A stretch of 64,000 nt of DNA, taken from assembly GCF_020532555.1 (NCBI RefSeq), contig NZ_JAJBBR010000009.1, positions 62,001 through 126,000 of the forward strand. Reading direction: 5' to 3'. Positions 11,196 through 19,320 of this stretch are shown here, piece after piece (position 1 is the first letter of the stretch; the number at the start of each line of letters is the position of its first letter). The notes below the pieces were generated by a model that did not search any database, was not told the origin of the DNA, and saw only the letters and a list, made by a program, of their open reading frames with translations. This stretch comes from Microvirga lenta. GTDB lineage: Bacteria > Pseudomonadota > Alphaproteobacteria > Rhizobiales > Beijerinckiaceae. The translations under genes were made by a program, and so were the position numbers.

Positions 11196-12321
11196 AGGCT
11201 TATGGGCCGCCGGTTTTGCGGCGCTTCTGCTGACTACGTCCGCGAGCGCTCAGACCCTCAACGTCGCGACGGCAGGCGACCAGAACATGGTCGATTACAT
11301 CAAGGACTATCTCGGACCGATGTTCGAGAAGAAGAACCCCGGCGTGAAGGTCGTTGCCGTCGGCACCGGACCTGGCGACGGCGGCTCGCAGAAGATCTAC
11401 GAGAAGCTGGATGCGCAGAAGAAGGCGGGTGCCGCGTCCGACTTCGACGTGGTCGTCATTCACCAGAAGGCCGCAGGCACCATGGTGAAGGAGGACCTGC
11501 TCAAGAAGTACCGCGACACGCTCCCGACGGGGAAGATGGTGACGCGCGACACGGCCACGAACGCCCTCGGCACGGACGTCTCGGGCTACGTCATGCCCAT
11601 GTTCCACTCGCAGACGGCGCTCGCCTACAATCCCGATCTCGTCAAGAACCCGCCGAGCAGCTACGCCGAGCTGCGCGATTGGGTGAAGCAGAACCCGCAG
11701 CAATTCGGCTATAACGGCATCAAGGGCGGCATGTCGGGCGTCGCCTTCGTGACCGGCTGGGTCTCGGCTTTCGGCGGCGATGCGGCGAAGCTCGAGAAGG
11801 GGCCCTACGATGCGGCCACCAAGGCCACCTGGGACAAGGCGCTGGCCGACCTGAAGGAGTTCAACAAGAACGTCGTCATCACGCCCGGCAACGCCGGAAC
11901 TCTCGATATGCTCAACCGTGGCGAGATCGCCATGGGTCCCGTCTGGGTCGATATGTTCTACACCTGGAAGGCGGAGGGCAAGCTGCCGCCGAACACCCGC
12001 CTGAAGCTCATATCGCCGGGCATGCCGGGGCAGCCCATGTACTATGCCATTCCCGCCAAGACCGGGCAGGAGAAGCTTGCGGCCGATTTCATCGCTCTCG
12101 CGACGAGCCCGGAAGTGCAGGCCGAAGGCATCGTGAAGCGCTTCAACTGGTATCCGGGTATCGACGCGAAGAACCTCGAGGGCAAGCTCGACCAAGCCGC
12201 CTGGAACCAGCTCTTCGCGGATATCACCCCCGACGCTCTGGCCGCCAACGGGAAACCTTTCCCGATCGGGCCTTATTTCAACGACATTCTCGAAAGCTAC
12301 GAAAAGAACGTCGCGAACTGA
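11188..12321 (+). CDS. ABC importer periplasmic solute-binding protein (SBP_bac_8-like)
   Basis: This 377-residue protein has a signal peptide ending SASAQ (cleavage near residue 22). It then has a class-II binding-protein fold start (TLNVATAGDQNMVDYIKDYL) and later segments such as LAYNPDLVKNPPSSYAELRDW and MYYAIPAKTGQEKLAADFI. It belongs to the broad family that includes YnjB, ThiB and FbpA-like proteins. I cannot assign a ligand: the tyrosine pair typical of ferric-binding proteins was not located. It is the second gene of the operon, and a strong hairpin follows it. Confidence 0.82.
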   Translation: MRKGLWAAGFAALLLTTSASAQTLNVATAGDQNMVDYIKDYLGPMFEKKNPGVKVVAVGTGPGDGGSQKIYEKLDAQKKAGAASDFDVVVIHQKAAGTMVKEDLLKKYRDTLPTGKMVTRDTATNALGTDVSGYVMPMFHSQTALAYNPDLVKNPPSSYAELRDWVKQNPQQFGYNGIKGGMSGVAFVTGWVSAFGGDAAKLEKGPYDAATKATWDKALADLKEFNKNVVITPGNAGTLDMLNRGEIAMGPVWVDMFYTWKAEGKLPPNTRLKLISPGMPGQPMYYAIPAKTGQEKLAADFIALATSPEVQAEGIVKRFNWYPGIDAKNLEGKLDQAAWNQLFADITPDALAANGKPFPIGPYFNDILESYEKNVAN

Positions 12322-12345
12322 GGTTCGCGCCTTCACCTGATCACT

Positions 12346-12376
12346 GGCGGGCGGCCGGCATTTTCGGCTGCCCGCC
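12346..12376 (+). promoter_or_regulatory. Intercistronic stem-loop after the binding-protein gene
   Basis: GGCGGGCGGCCG (12346-12357) pairs with CGGCTGCCCGCC (12365-12376) around a 7-base loop: twelve base pairs with one G-U. No T run follows, so it is not a classical terminator. Its position between the binding-protein gene and the first permease suits a 3' stabilising hairpin that raises binding protein over permease. Confidence 0.6.
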
Positions 12377-12426
12377 GCCTATCGCCCGGATCGAATGCCG
12401 GGCAGAGTTCCGGGTGCTTCCAGTCC

Positions 12427-13260
12427 ATGGCGAGACCATCGTTCTTCGGCCTTCTGCTTATCGCGCCAGCCCTGGCGATGATCGGGGCGTTGTTCCTCTA
12501 TCCTCTCGGCTATTCGCTCGCCGCGGCGTTCACGGAGCCGGGCAGCGGCTTGACGCTCATGCATTTCCGGAAGGCCTATGAGCTCTATTCCACCGATATT
12601 CTTTTCACGCTGTTCATCGTCATTACGTCGACGCTGCTGACCGGGCTGTTCGCGATCATCATCGCGGGGATCCTCACGCTCGGAGAGACGCCCTGGCTCG
12701 TAGGAGCATTACGGCAACTCTACCGCTGGCCGCTCTTCATCCCGTTCATCGTTGCCGCACAATGCATGCGCACGTTTCTTGCCAAGAACGGGCTGATGAA
12801 CAATTCGCTCGTGGCGCTCGGAGTGATGGAACCGTTGCAGGCGACCAGCTTTCTCGACTGGCGCGGCATCATCATCACCTTCGTGTGGAAACAGGTGCCG
12901 TTCGTGACGCTGATGCTCGCGGGTGCCATGGCCTCCATCGACCGAGCCACCATCGAGGCAGGGCGCAATCTCGGTGCATCACGCCTGCGGGTTCTGATCG
13001 AGATCGTACTGCCCCAGGTTTCGCAGACGCTCCTCGTCGGTCTGGTTCTTTCCTTCGTGACGATGCTCTCCGTCCTCTCGGTGCCGATGATGGTCGCGGG
13101 TTCCCAGCCGACCATGCTGACCGTGGACATGGCTTTCCGCATCAACTCCTACGGCGATTATGCGACGGCAAACGCACTCGGGGTCATCTCATACCTGATT
13201 GCCGGCACGGTCGCGTGGATCTACCTCCGGCACAACGTGAAGCGGGAGGTGCAGGCATGA
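12427..13260 (+). CDS. ABC importer permease (first)
   Basis: This 277-residue inner-membrane protein has about six hydrophobic segments and the binding-protein-dependent permease loop EAGRNLGASRLRVLIEIVLP near residue 178. That loop is the EAA motif that contacts the ATPase. It begins at ATG 12427, 105 bases after the binding-protein gene, and ends in an ATGA overlap with the second permease. It belongs to the CysTW/PotB-type superfamily. The partner genes fix its role; the substrate is unknown. Confidence 0.84.
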   Translation: MARPSFFGLLLIAPALAMIGALFLYPLGYSLAAAFTEPGSGLTLMHFRKAYELYSTDILFTLFIVITSTLLTGLFAIIIAGILTLGETPWLVGALRQLYRWPLFIPFIVAAQCMRTFLAKNGLMNNSLVALGVMEPLQATSFLDWRGIIITFVWKQVPFVTLMLAGAMASIDRATIEAGRNLGASRLRVLIEIVLPQVSQTLLVGLVLSFVTMLSVLSVPMMVAGSQPTMLTVDMAFRINSYGDYATANALGVISYLIAGTVAWIYLRHNVKREVQA

Positions 13261-14183
13261 GCGTGAAGTTGCGCTTGTCCTCCGCCGGGGCGGTGCCGGA
13301 GCCTCGGACTCTCGCTTCGGCAAACCGCTCTTTGTCCGTGCCGCGGGAGCCCGCTCCGTCTGCTGCGCGCGTCCGGTTCTGGGCCTTGGGCTCCACGCTG
13401 CTCAAGGTGTTCGGGCTTGCCGTCTTCGCATTCCTGCTGTTCGGGCCCCTGGCCAACCTGGCTCTCTGGTCGTTTGCCGAGCGCTGGTACGCCCCCTTCA
13501 AGCTGCCGGTCTCCTATGGCACACGGTATTGGGAGGTGGTCTTCCGTCCGACGGGTGACGCCATGTCGTCTCTCGTGACGAGCGTCAGCATCGCCTGTCT
13601 GACGGTGCTTGTGGCTCTCGCCGTTTCAGTTCCTGCGGGCTATGCGCTGGCGCGCCTCAAGCTGCCGTGGCGGACCGCGCTGATGATCCTGTTCCTGCTG
13701 CCGCAGGCTTTTCCCTCCGTGGCGATCTATATCAACGTCGCAAGGGTCTTCTACAGCATCGGACTGACCGGAACGATCACGGGCGTCGTGCTCGTGCACG
13801 CTGCTCATGGTCTCGTCTATTCCGTGTGGATTGCAGCGGCCGCCTTCGCGGCGGTCGACAGGGACCTTGAACTGGCGGCCCGAAACATCGGGGCTTCGCC
13901 CTTGCGGACCTTCTTCACGGTCACGCTGCCGCTTGCTGCGCCCGGCATCATGGCGAGCGCCATCTTCGTCTTTCTGGAATCTCTCGACGAGTTCACCGGT
14001 ACGTTCTTCGTCGGCGTGCCGCAGGTCACGACCCTTCCGCTTCTTCTCTATAATTCGAGCATGGGCGGAAACTATCAGATCGCATCTATCACCGCGCTCA
14101 TCCTTCTCGTGCCGTCCATCCTGTTCATGATCATCATCGAACGGTTCCTGAAAGCCGAGGTCCTGAGCAAGGTGGGGCAGTAG
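13257..14183 (+). CDS. ABC importer permease (second)
   Basis: This 308-residue permease overlaps the previous one by 4 bp. The first 40 residues are a hydrophilic Ser/Arg/Pro-rich tail, unusual for the family, so a later start is possible. The membrane core contains the EAA loop as ELAARNIGASPLRTFFTVTL. About six membrane segments are visible. An in-frame upstream extension to 12762 lies inside the first permease and is rejected. The two permeases would form a heterodimeric channel. Confidence 0.84.
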   Translation: MSVKLRLSSAGAVPEPRTLASANRSLSVPREPAPSAARVRFWALGSTLLKVFGLAVFAFLLFGPLANLALWSFAERWYAPFKLPVSYGTRYWEVVFRPTGDAMSSLVTSVSIACLTVLVALAVSVPAGYALARLKLPWRTALMILFLLPQAFPSVAIYINVARVFYSIGLTGTITGVVLVHAAHGLVYSVWIAAAAFAAVDRDLELAARNIGASPLRTFFTVTLPLAAPGIMASAIFVFLESLDEFTGTFFVGVPQVTTLPLLLYNSSMGGNYQIASITALILLVPSILFMIIIERFLKAEVLSKVGQ

Positions 14184-14259
14184 GCGCTCCGGCGTGCAGG
14201 CCCATGGACTATCGGCCTGGGTGTGGCGCTTCAACCGGCAGTATCGTTTACAGGCCGTT

Positions 14260-14274
14260 TGTAACTAAGTTACA
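14260..14274. promoter_or_regulatory. Perfect 15 bp palindrome, putative operator of micro-gene 1
   Basis: TGTAACTAAGTTACA is a perfect 7-1-7 inverted repeat. It ends 46 bases before ATG 14321. Length and symmetry suit a dimeric repressor of TetR type. A related element, TGTAACAATGTTA, precedes the second micro-gene at 59082-59094 (minus strand) at almost the same distance. Seen directly; the regulator is unknown. Confidence 0.6.
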
Positions 14275-14320
14275 TATGCCCCCGTCGTCTTGTGACGACG
14301 CAATCAAAGGGGAAATGAAC

Positions 14321-14440
14321 ATGCTTAAGAAAGCAGTGTTGCAGGTCGCATTCGCCATGGCTCTGGCCGTTTCGTTTGCGTCATTCACCGCCAATCCGGC
14401 TCAGGCCTTCGATTTCGGCGTGATTCAGTCCGGTCGCTGA
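14321..14440 (+). CDS. Micro-gene 1: tiny secreted peptide (39 aa, 10-residue mature form)
   Basis: No family is recognised. The peptide has two lysines, a hydrophobic core (AVLQVAFAMALAVSFASF) and a signal-peptidase site NPAQA. That leaves a predicted mature decapeptide FDFGVIQSGR. ATG 14321 lies eight bases after AAAGGGG; ATG 14315 is too close to that site. The unit is self-contained: palindrome upstream (14260-14274), terminator downstream (14501-14532), no neighbour within 130 bp on either side. It could instead be a membrane-anchored micropeptide if not cleaved. Existence as a gene is supported by layout, not by homology. Confidence 0.6.
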   Translation: MLKKAVLQVAFAMALAVSFASFTANPAQAFDFGVIQSGR

Positions 14441-14500
14441 TCCGCGACTTGTGAAAGCGACTGAAACGATCCTTCGTGAAGTCCATTTCACCTTGAGAAG

Positions 14501-14532
14501 GGTACTCCGTCCGGACGGGCGGAGTACCTTTT
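14501..14532 (+). terminator. Rho-independent terminator of micro-gene 1
   Basis: GGTACTCCGTCC (14501-14512) pairs with GGGCGGAGTACC (14517-14528) around GGAC: twelve base pairs including one G-U. TTTTG follows. Strong and correctly oriented for the micro-gene ending at 14440. Confidence 0.85.
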
Positions 14533-14699
14533 GTCATTGGAGGGGGATGCTGCCCTGCACGGGATGGGGAGGCATTTCTTCGTCCAGAGACGCGCAAATC
14601 AGCATCTAGTCCTAAAATTCGAGCTCTGCTGATCTTGCGTAACAGCCGGTTTGAGCGTTCAAGTGCCTTGCCCTTTCGGACCGAGCCTTCGAACGCCTC

Positions 14700-16211
14700 A
14701 TGTCGCACTCCCTTCAGAGCAGACCTGCCGTCTCCCTCCATTCCGAGCACGGCAACTATGCCGAAATGTTCGAACTTGCTCCGGTTTCCCTCTGGTTGGA
14801 GGATTTCAGCGGGGTCAAACAACTGCTGGACGAATGGCGGCGAGCCGGCGTGACGGATCTGCGCGGGCACCTGAACGAGGATCCGCGACGGGTTCAGGCG
14901 AGTTCGGATCGGATCAGAGTCCTGCAGGTCAACCGGAAGACGCTTTCCCTTTTCGAGGCATCCGACCTGGCTCACCTGGTCGGAAATCTCGGCCTTATCT
15001 TCCGTAACGATATGCTCAAGACCCATATCAACGAGCTTCTGCAGTTGTGGGATGGCAGGACGGAGTTCTCCAGCCGTGCCGTCAACTACACCCTGTCGGG
15101 GCGTCGGCTGGATATCCAGCTCAAGGGCAGCGTCCTGCCGGGATATGAGGAGAACTGGGAGCGCGTTCTCATCGCCGTCGAGGACGTGACCGAACTGGAG
15201 GCGGCGCGGCGCCGGGCAGCGCTCAGCGAGGAATATGCCCGTGGCCTGTTCGAGCATTCGCCGGTCTCTCTCTGGGTCGAGGACTTCAGCAGCGTCAAAA
15301 GCCTTCTGGAAGAGGTGAGAGCAAGGGGGATTCACGATTTCCGCGTGTTTACCGACGTCCACCCCGAGTTCGTCGAGCGCTGCATGTCGGAAATTCGTGT
15401 GATCGACGTCAATCAGCACACGCTCGAACTCTTTGCTGCACCCGACAAGCCGACCCTGTTGCGTCGCCTCACGGAAGTCTTTCGAGACGACATGCGAGAC
15501 AATTTCCGCGAGCAGCTGATCGACCTCTGGCAGGGCAAGATTTTCCAGCAGCGCGAAGTCGTCAACTACTCCCTCAGCGGGGACGAGCTGAACCTTCACC
15601 TGCAGTTCTCGGTGCTGCCCGGACACGAGCACGACTGGTCGCTGGTTCAGGTCGCCCTGACGGATATCACCGCCCGCAAGAAAGCCGAGGCTTACCTCGA
15701 ATATCTCGGCAAGCACGATGTCCTCACGAAGCTCTACAACCGAACGTTCTACGCCGACGAGCTGAATCGTCTGGAACGGAAAGGACCTTTCCCGGTAACG
15801 ATCGTCGTGGTCGATCTCAACGGTCTCAAGGCGGTGAACGATCAGTTGGGGCACGCCGCAGGCGACGCGTTGCTGCGCCGGGCCGGCGAGGTATTGAACG
15901 AGGCCGTCGACAAGCCGTGCTATGCCGCGCGGATCGGCGGCGACGAATTCGCCCTGCTCCTGCCGGCGACGGATGAGAGAGAGGGGGCGGCGGTGATGGA
16001 AAACATCGACAAGCTGGTCGAGATCAACAACCAGTTTTACTCCGGCATCTCCCTCAGCTTCTCCATGGGAGCGGCGACCAGCCAGCCGGGAGAAAGGCTG
16101 GAATCCGTCGTGAAGCGGGCCGACCTGCTGATGTACGAGGCGAAGCGCACCTATTATGCTGCATCGCCCGACCCTGTCATGAGAGCCTATTCGGACGAGG
16201 GATCGTCCTGA
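14700..16211 (+). CDS. Diguanylate cyclase with tandem duplicated PAS-like sensor domains
   Basis: This 503-residue protein has no membrane segment. Residues about 20-165 and 178-325 are two copies of one PAS-like module; each opens with PVSLW(L/V)EDFS and contains V(V)NY(T/S)LSG and (G/F)SVLPG. Residues about 335-490 are a GGDEF domain with intact ARIGGDEFALLLP and DLNGLKAVND, so c-di-GMP synthesis is likely. The inhibitory RxxD site expected just before GGDEF is absent (DKPC occupies it). The start at ATG 14700 has no strong ribosome site. Confidence 0.88.
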   Translation: MSHSLQSRPAVSLHSEHGNYAEMFELAPVSLWLEDFSGVKQLLDEWRRAGVTDLRGHLNEDPRRVQASSDRIRVLQVNRKTLSLFEASDLAHLVGNLGLIFRNDMLKTHINELLQLWDGRTEFSSRAVNYTLSGRRLDIQLKGSVLPGYEENWERVLIAVEDVTELEAARRRAALSEEYARGLFEHSPVSLWVEDFSSVKSLLEEVRARGIHDFRVFTDVHPEFVERCMSEIRVIDVNQHTLELFAAPDKPTLLRRLTEVFRDDMRDNFREQLIDLWQGKIFQQREVVNYSLSGDELNLHLQFSVLPGHEHDWSLVQVALTDITARKKAEAYLEYLGKHDVLTKLYNRTFYADELNRLERKGPFPVTIVVVDLNGLKAVNDQLGHAAGDALLRRAGEVLNEAVDKPCYAARIGGDEFALLLPATDEREGAAVMENIDKLVEINNQFYSGISLSFSMGAATSQPGERLESVVKRADLLMYEAKRTYYAASPDPVMRAYSDEGSS

Positions 16212-16226
16212 GGCTGTCGCCTTCGG

Positions 16227-16703
16227 TCAGGACTGGTTTCCCGGTGGCCCCGAGCCGTTCCTGCCGGTTTCATCCTCCTGCCTCGAAGCCGTTATCGCCT
16301 GCGGCTTCTCAAGGTCGGCCAAGGGCACCCAGCCAATCCCGGTTCTGTTCTCAGGAACCAAGAAGACGAAACCATTGACGATTTTCTGAACCGTGCAGGC
16401 ATAGGCCCGGCGATCTCCTTCCGGGCGGTAGATGATCGTGGTGCCGATCCGGATCTGCGTTTCCGTGTCCTGGGAAGGTGAGATGTCCTCAGCGGCCGCA
16501 CTCGCAGGGGGAGCTTCTGGAGACGTCGTTCCGGCTGCCGTGGCGCGAAACCGGTCGAGGGCCGCGATGGCGGCACGGGCACGGTCCCGATAGCGTTCAT
16601 GGACAATTCTCAGAAGAGGGCCTGGCTCTCGTCCAGGATACCAAGCAGTGCCTCCCAATTTTGCAAGTTCTTCTGCGACGACGTCTACCTCCGCTTCATT
16701 CAT
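16227..16703 (-). CDS. Hypothetical protein, 158 aa
   Basis: No family is recognised. The N-terminal 55 residues are helical and acidic/basic mixed (MNEAEVDVVAEELAKLGG, then HERYRDRARAAIAALDRF). Residues 55-80 are Ala/Pro/Ser-rich linker. Residues 85-140 look like a small beta barrel (IRIGTTIIYRPEGDRRAYACTV, then GFVFLVPENRTGIGW). It has no signal peptide. It is convergent with the diguanylate cyclase, 15 bases apart. Codon use looks normal, so it is probably real. Confidence 0.65.
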   Translation of the reverse strand: MNEAEVDVVAEELAKLGGTAWYPGREPGPLLRIVHERYRDRARAAIAALDRFRATAAGTTSPEAPPASAAAEDISPSQDTETQIRIGTTIIYRPEGDRRAYACTVQKIVNGFVFLVPENRTGIGWVPLADLEKPQAITASRQEDETGRNGSGPPGNQS

Positions 16704-17066
16704 GAAGAGCGTTCCTCCAGCGAATTATGCGCCTGTAGCTTCATGAAGCTCATTGTTGCCGGCTTCACTGACAAGAATAATACGGAAGTAAATAGAGCTC
16801 CACATAAAGTCCGCTAGTCATTCAGAGGTGGGATAGCAAAAGGGTGAATGGTAAATACGAGGCGTCCCATAGAACGGCGCAATCAAAATGTTGCATCGTT
16901 TCTTTACTGTCGATTTCCCGCCGGTGGCTAGGTGCAGGCTGAGACAAGAGGTACCGACCGCAGGAATGGTGCCAATGGTTTCGAGCGCCGATCAGTTCCG
17001 CTAGAGTGCGCTGCATCCATGGAATGAGTCCGTCATATCCAGGGACCCAACAGGACAAGAAATACC
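16704..17066. other. Intergenic region, divergent, relatively AT-rich
   Basis: This 363 bp gap lies between the start of the 16227-16703 gene (minus) and the MscS gene (plus). It is visibly richer in A and T than its surroundings, particularly 16730-16920. It should hold promoters for both genes. No repeat, RNA gene or coding frame with normal codon bias is seen. Confidence 0.5.
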
Positions 17067-18803
17067 ATGCTTGGCAGACGTCCTTTCCAGGAAGCAGCCA
17101 TTCCGTTGGTCTGTGTGCTTCTCGCCGCCTTTTTCGTCGTCTTCCAGTTCCTGGCGACGCCCACGGCATTGGGGAGCATCAGGTTCCTCGCCGCGGCGGA
17201 GACGGGAAGCCCCCGGACGACGCTGGAGGGGTTCAGAGCCAATATGGCGCGAGCCTCGGCGCTTCTGATGGAGGCCTACCGGCAGAACAAGACGGAGCCG
17301 GGACTACGGTCGAGCGATGCCGTCGAAGAGAAGGTCAAGGAGGCCGAGGGCCTGTTGGCCCAAGCGGCACGCGCGCTCGATCTGCGGGACATCCCGCCGG
17401 TCGAACTCGATCACCGGCGCCTCGAAGCGCCGCTGCTGCTGAAGGAGATCCTCGATCGGCTGCCTCTTCCTGACCCGGGCACGATCCCAGGGGATGCGGA
17501 TGTCGCGAAGCAGCCCGTGCCCAGCTGGAACGTGCCCGGAACCGAAATCAGGATCGTGCGCGTCACCGATGGCACCCGGTCCGGGGAGTACCTGTTCTCC
17601 CGCGAGACGGTTCAGCAGCTCGAAGCCTTCTACAAGGCCATTCGCGACGAGCCGAACCTGAGCGGATCGGGCGAGGACCTCTACGATTTCTACAGCCAGT
17701 CTCCCGGCTATCTCCTCCCGCCGAAGTGGTTCGGGCTCATCGAGGCGCTCCCGCGGTCATTCCGGACGGAGATCCAAGGGCAGGCGGTCTGGCAGTGGAT
17801 CGGGTTCGCCCTCGTCCTCGGCTTGGCCGTCATGGGCGTCCTCGGGGTGAGACGATTGAGCCGTTCGGGCCAGAAAGCGGCTGACGCGGCCATTTCCCTG
17901 CCGGCGAGCATCGTCATGCCGGCCTCCGTCGCAGTGGCGGCGCTCTTCGTGTCCTACATGGCCGACTTCCAGGTCAACCTGACCGGCAGAGTGAACGACA
18001 TCGTCGACCAGATTGCAGAAGCTGTCGCGTATCTCTCGATCATGTGGGGCATTCTCAAATTCTCGAACGCCCTCGCCGGACAGCTCACCTTTTCCCGGTC
18101 CGAGAGCATCGATGCTCACCTTGCCCGCGCCGCCGTGCGCATCGGAGGCATTGCCGTCGCCTTGGGGCTTCTCGTCTATGGCGCGTCCTATCTCGGCATT
18201 CCTCTGGCGGGCCTCCTCGCGGGTCTGGGCGTCGGCGGTCTGGCCGTCGCCTTGGCGGCCAAGCCCACCCTGGAGAACTTCATCGGCGGCCTGATCCTTT
18301 ATGCGGACCGGCCTGTTCGTGTGGGCGATCTGTGCCGGTTCGGAAATCTGGAGGGAAGGGTGCAGGAAATCGGCATCCGCTCCACCAGGATTCGAGGTCT
18401 CGACCGCTCCCTGATCACGATCCCGAACGCCACGTTCGTGAACATGAACATCATCAACCTGACCAATCGCGATCGGATGCCCTATACCCGCACGATCTCG
18501 CTCCAGGTGACCGACAGCATTGCCATCCGTCAGGAGATTGCAGCGCTCACCGCGCTCGTCGCCGAACATCCGAAGATCGAGAACGGTTCGGTTCGCGTGC
18601 GTCTTCGGGAGGGGCAGGAGGAGAAGCCTAAGGCGGAGATCCAGGCGCTCATCCTGACCTCCAAATGGGAAGACTTCCTCGAAATCCAGCAGGAGATCGA
18701 CCTCCTGCTGCGGGACCGGGTGCTGGTGACGAACAAGGCCACCACCGAGGGCACCCCGGTCTACGACAATGTCTACCCGCTCAAGGAGGCGGAGGAGGGC
18801 TAG
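17067..18803 (+). CDS. MscS-family mechanosensitive channel, large form
   Basis: This 578-residue membrane protein starts with one hydrophobic segment (residues 10-30) and a soluble region of about 200 residues (helical; includes RIVRVTDGTRSGEYLFSRET). Several transmembrane helices follow. The MscS pore helix is LAGLLAGLGVGGLAVALAAK near residue 385. The beta-domain is FIGGLILYADRPVRVGDLCR, then IPNATFVNMNIINLT. It is much larger than E. coli MscS (286 aa) and resembles YnaI/YbdG-like or plant-type forms with an added periplasmic domain. Likely role is release of solutes on hypo-osmotic shock. Its TAG overlaps the stop of the next, convergent gene (CTAG). Confidence 0.9.
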   Translation: MLGRRPFQEAAIPLVCVLLAAFFVVFQFLATPTALGSIRFLAAAETGSPRTTLEGFRANMARASALLMEAYRQNKTEPGLRSSDAVEEKVKEAEGLLAQAARALDLRDIPPVELDHRRLEAPLLLKEILDRLPLPDPGTIPGDADVAKQPVPSWNVPGTEIRIVRVTDGTRSGEYLFSRETVQQLEAFYKAIRDEPNLSGSGEDLYDFYSQSPGYLLPPKWFGLIEALPRSFRTEIQGQAVWQWIGFALVLGLAVMGVLGVRRLSRSGQKAADAAISLPASIVMPASVAVAALFVSYMADFQVNLTGRVNDIVDQIAEAVAYLSIMWGILKFSNALAGQLTFSRSESIDAHLARAAVRIGGIAVALGLLVYGASYLGIPLAGLLAGLGVGGLAVALAAKPTLENFIGGLILYADRPVRVGDLCRFGNLEGRVQEIGIRSTRIRGLDRSLITIPNATFVNMNIINLTNRDRMPYTRTISLQVTDSIAIRQEIAALTALVAEHPKIENGSVRVRLREGQEEKPKAEIQALILTSKWEDFLEIQQEIDLLLRDRVLVTNKATTEGTPVYDNVYPLKEAEEG

Positions 18804-19267
18804 TCGATCCCGGTGATTTCGGCCTCGCCGTGCGCGACCGCAATCACGTCGCCGACCTGCTTGCCCATGAGCGCCTGGGCAAGCGGCGAGGCATAGGAGA
18901 TGCTCCCTTTCGACGGATCCGCCTCGTCCTCACCGACGATGTGGTAGGTTTGGGTGCGGCCGTCGCTGCGCTCGAAAGTCACGCGCGAGCCGAAGCGGAC
19001 CTGACTGTTGTCGGACGGAGGCGGCACGACCTCTGCCGTGGACCTGCGGTGTGACCAATAGCGGAGATCGCGGGAGAGACGGGCTGTCTCCGCCTTGTCG
19101 CCGGACGCCCGTGCATCGGCGAGACGCCGTTCGAGCGTCTCGATCTCCTCGTCCATCCGGGCAAGGCCGGTGGGCGTAACGAGGTTGGCATGAGGACTGA
19201 TGGGGCGGTCAGGCAGGTCCTCGTAGGCCTCTCCGCCCTCGACTTCCCGAACAAAGGCACGGCTCAT
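18800..19267 (-). CDS. GreA/GreB-family transcription elongation factor
   Basis: This 155-residue protein starts at ATG 19267, preceded by GAGGGA. The N-terminal half has a coiled-coil segment whose tip ASGDKAETARL resembles the GreA tip (GDLKENAEY) and keeps the acidic pair. The C-terminal half is a GreA/GreB FKBP-like domain with VRFGSRVTFER, YHIVGEDEAD, ISYASPLAQALMGKQVGD. The N-terminal region differs from classical GreA, so it may be a paralogue (Rnk or GreB-like). It would act in the RNA polymerase secondary channel to rescue backtracked complexes. Confidence 0.8.
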   Translation of the reverse strand: MSRAFVREVEGGEAYEDLPDRPISPHANLVTPTGLARMDEEIETLERRLADARASGDKAETARLSRDLRYWSHRRSTAEVVPPPSDNSQVRFGSRVTFERSDGRTQTYHIVGEDEADPSKGSISYASPLAQALMGKQVGDVIAVAHGEAEITGID

Positions 19268-19320
19268 GGGGCATCCCTCCGCTCTCGAAGGAAAACGGCG
19301 TTGTGGGCGCTTGGGTTCGA

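Noticed and set aside
12762..13256. N-terminal extension of the second permease
   Set aside because: The in-frame extension lies inside the first permease gene and reads as charged shadow sequence.
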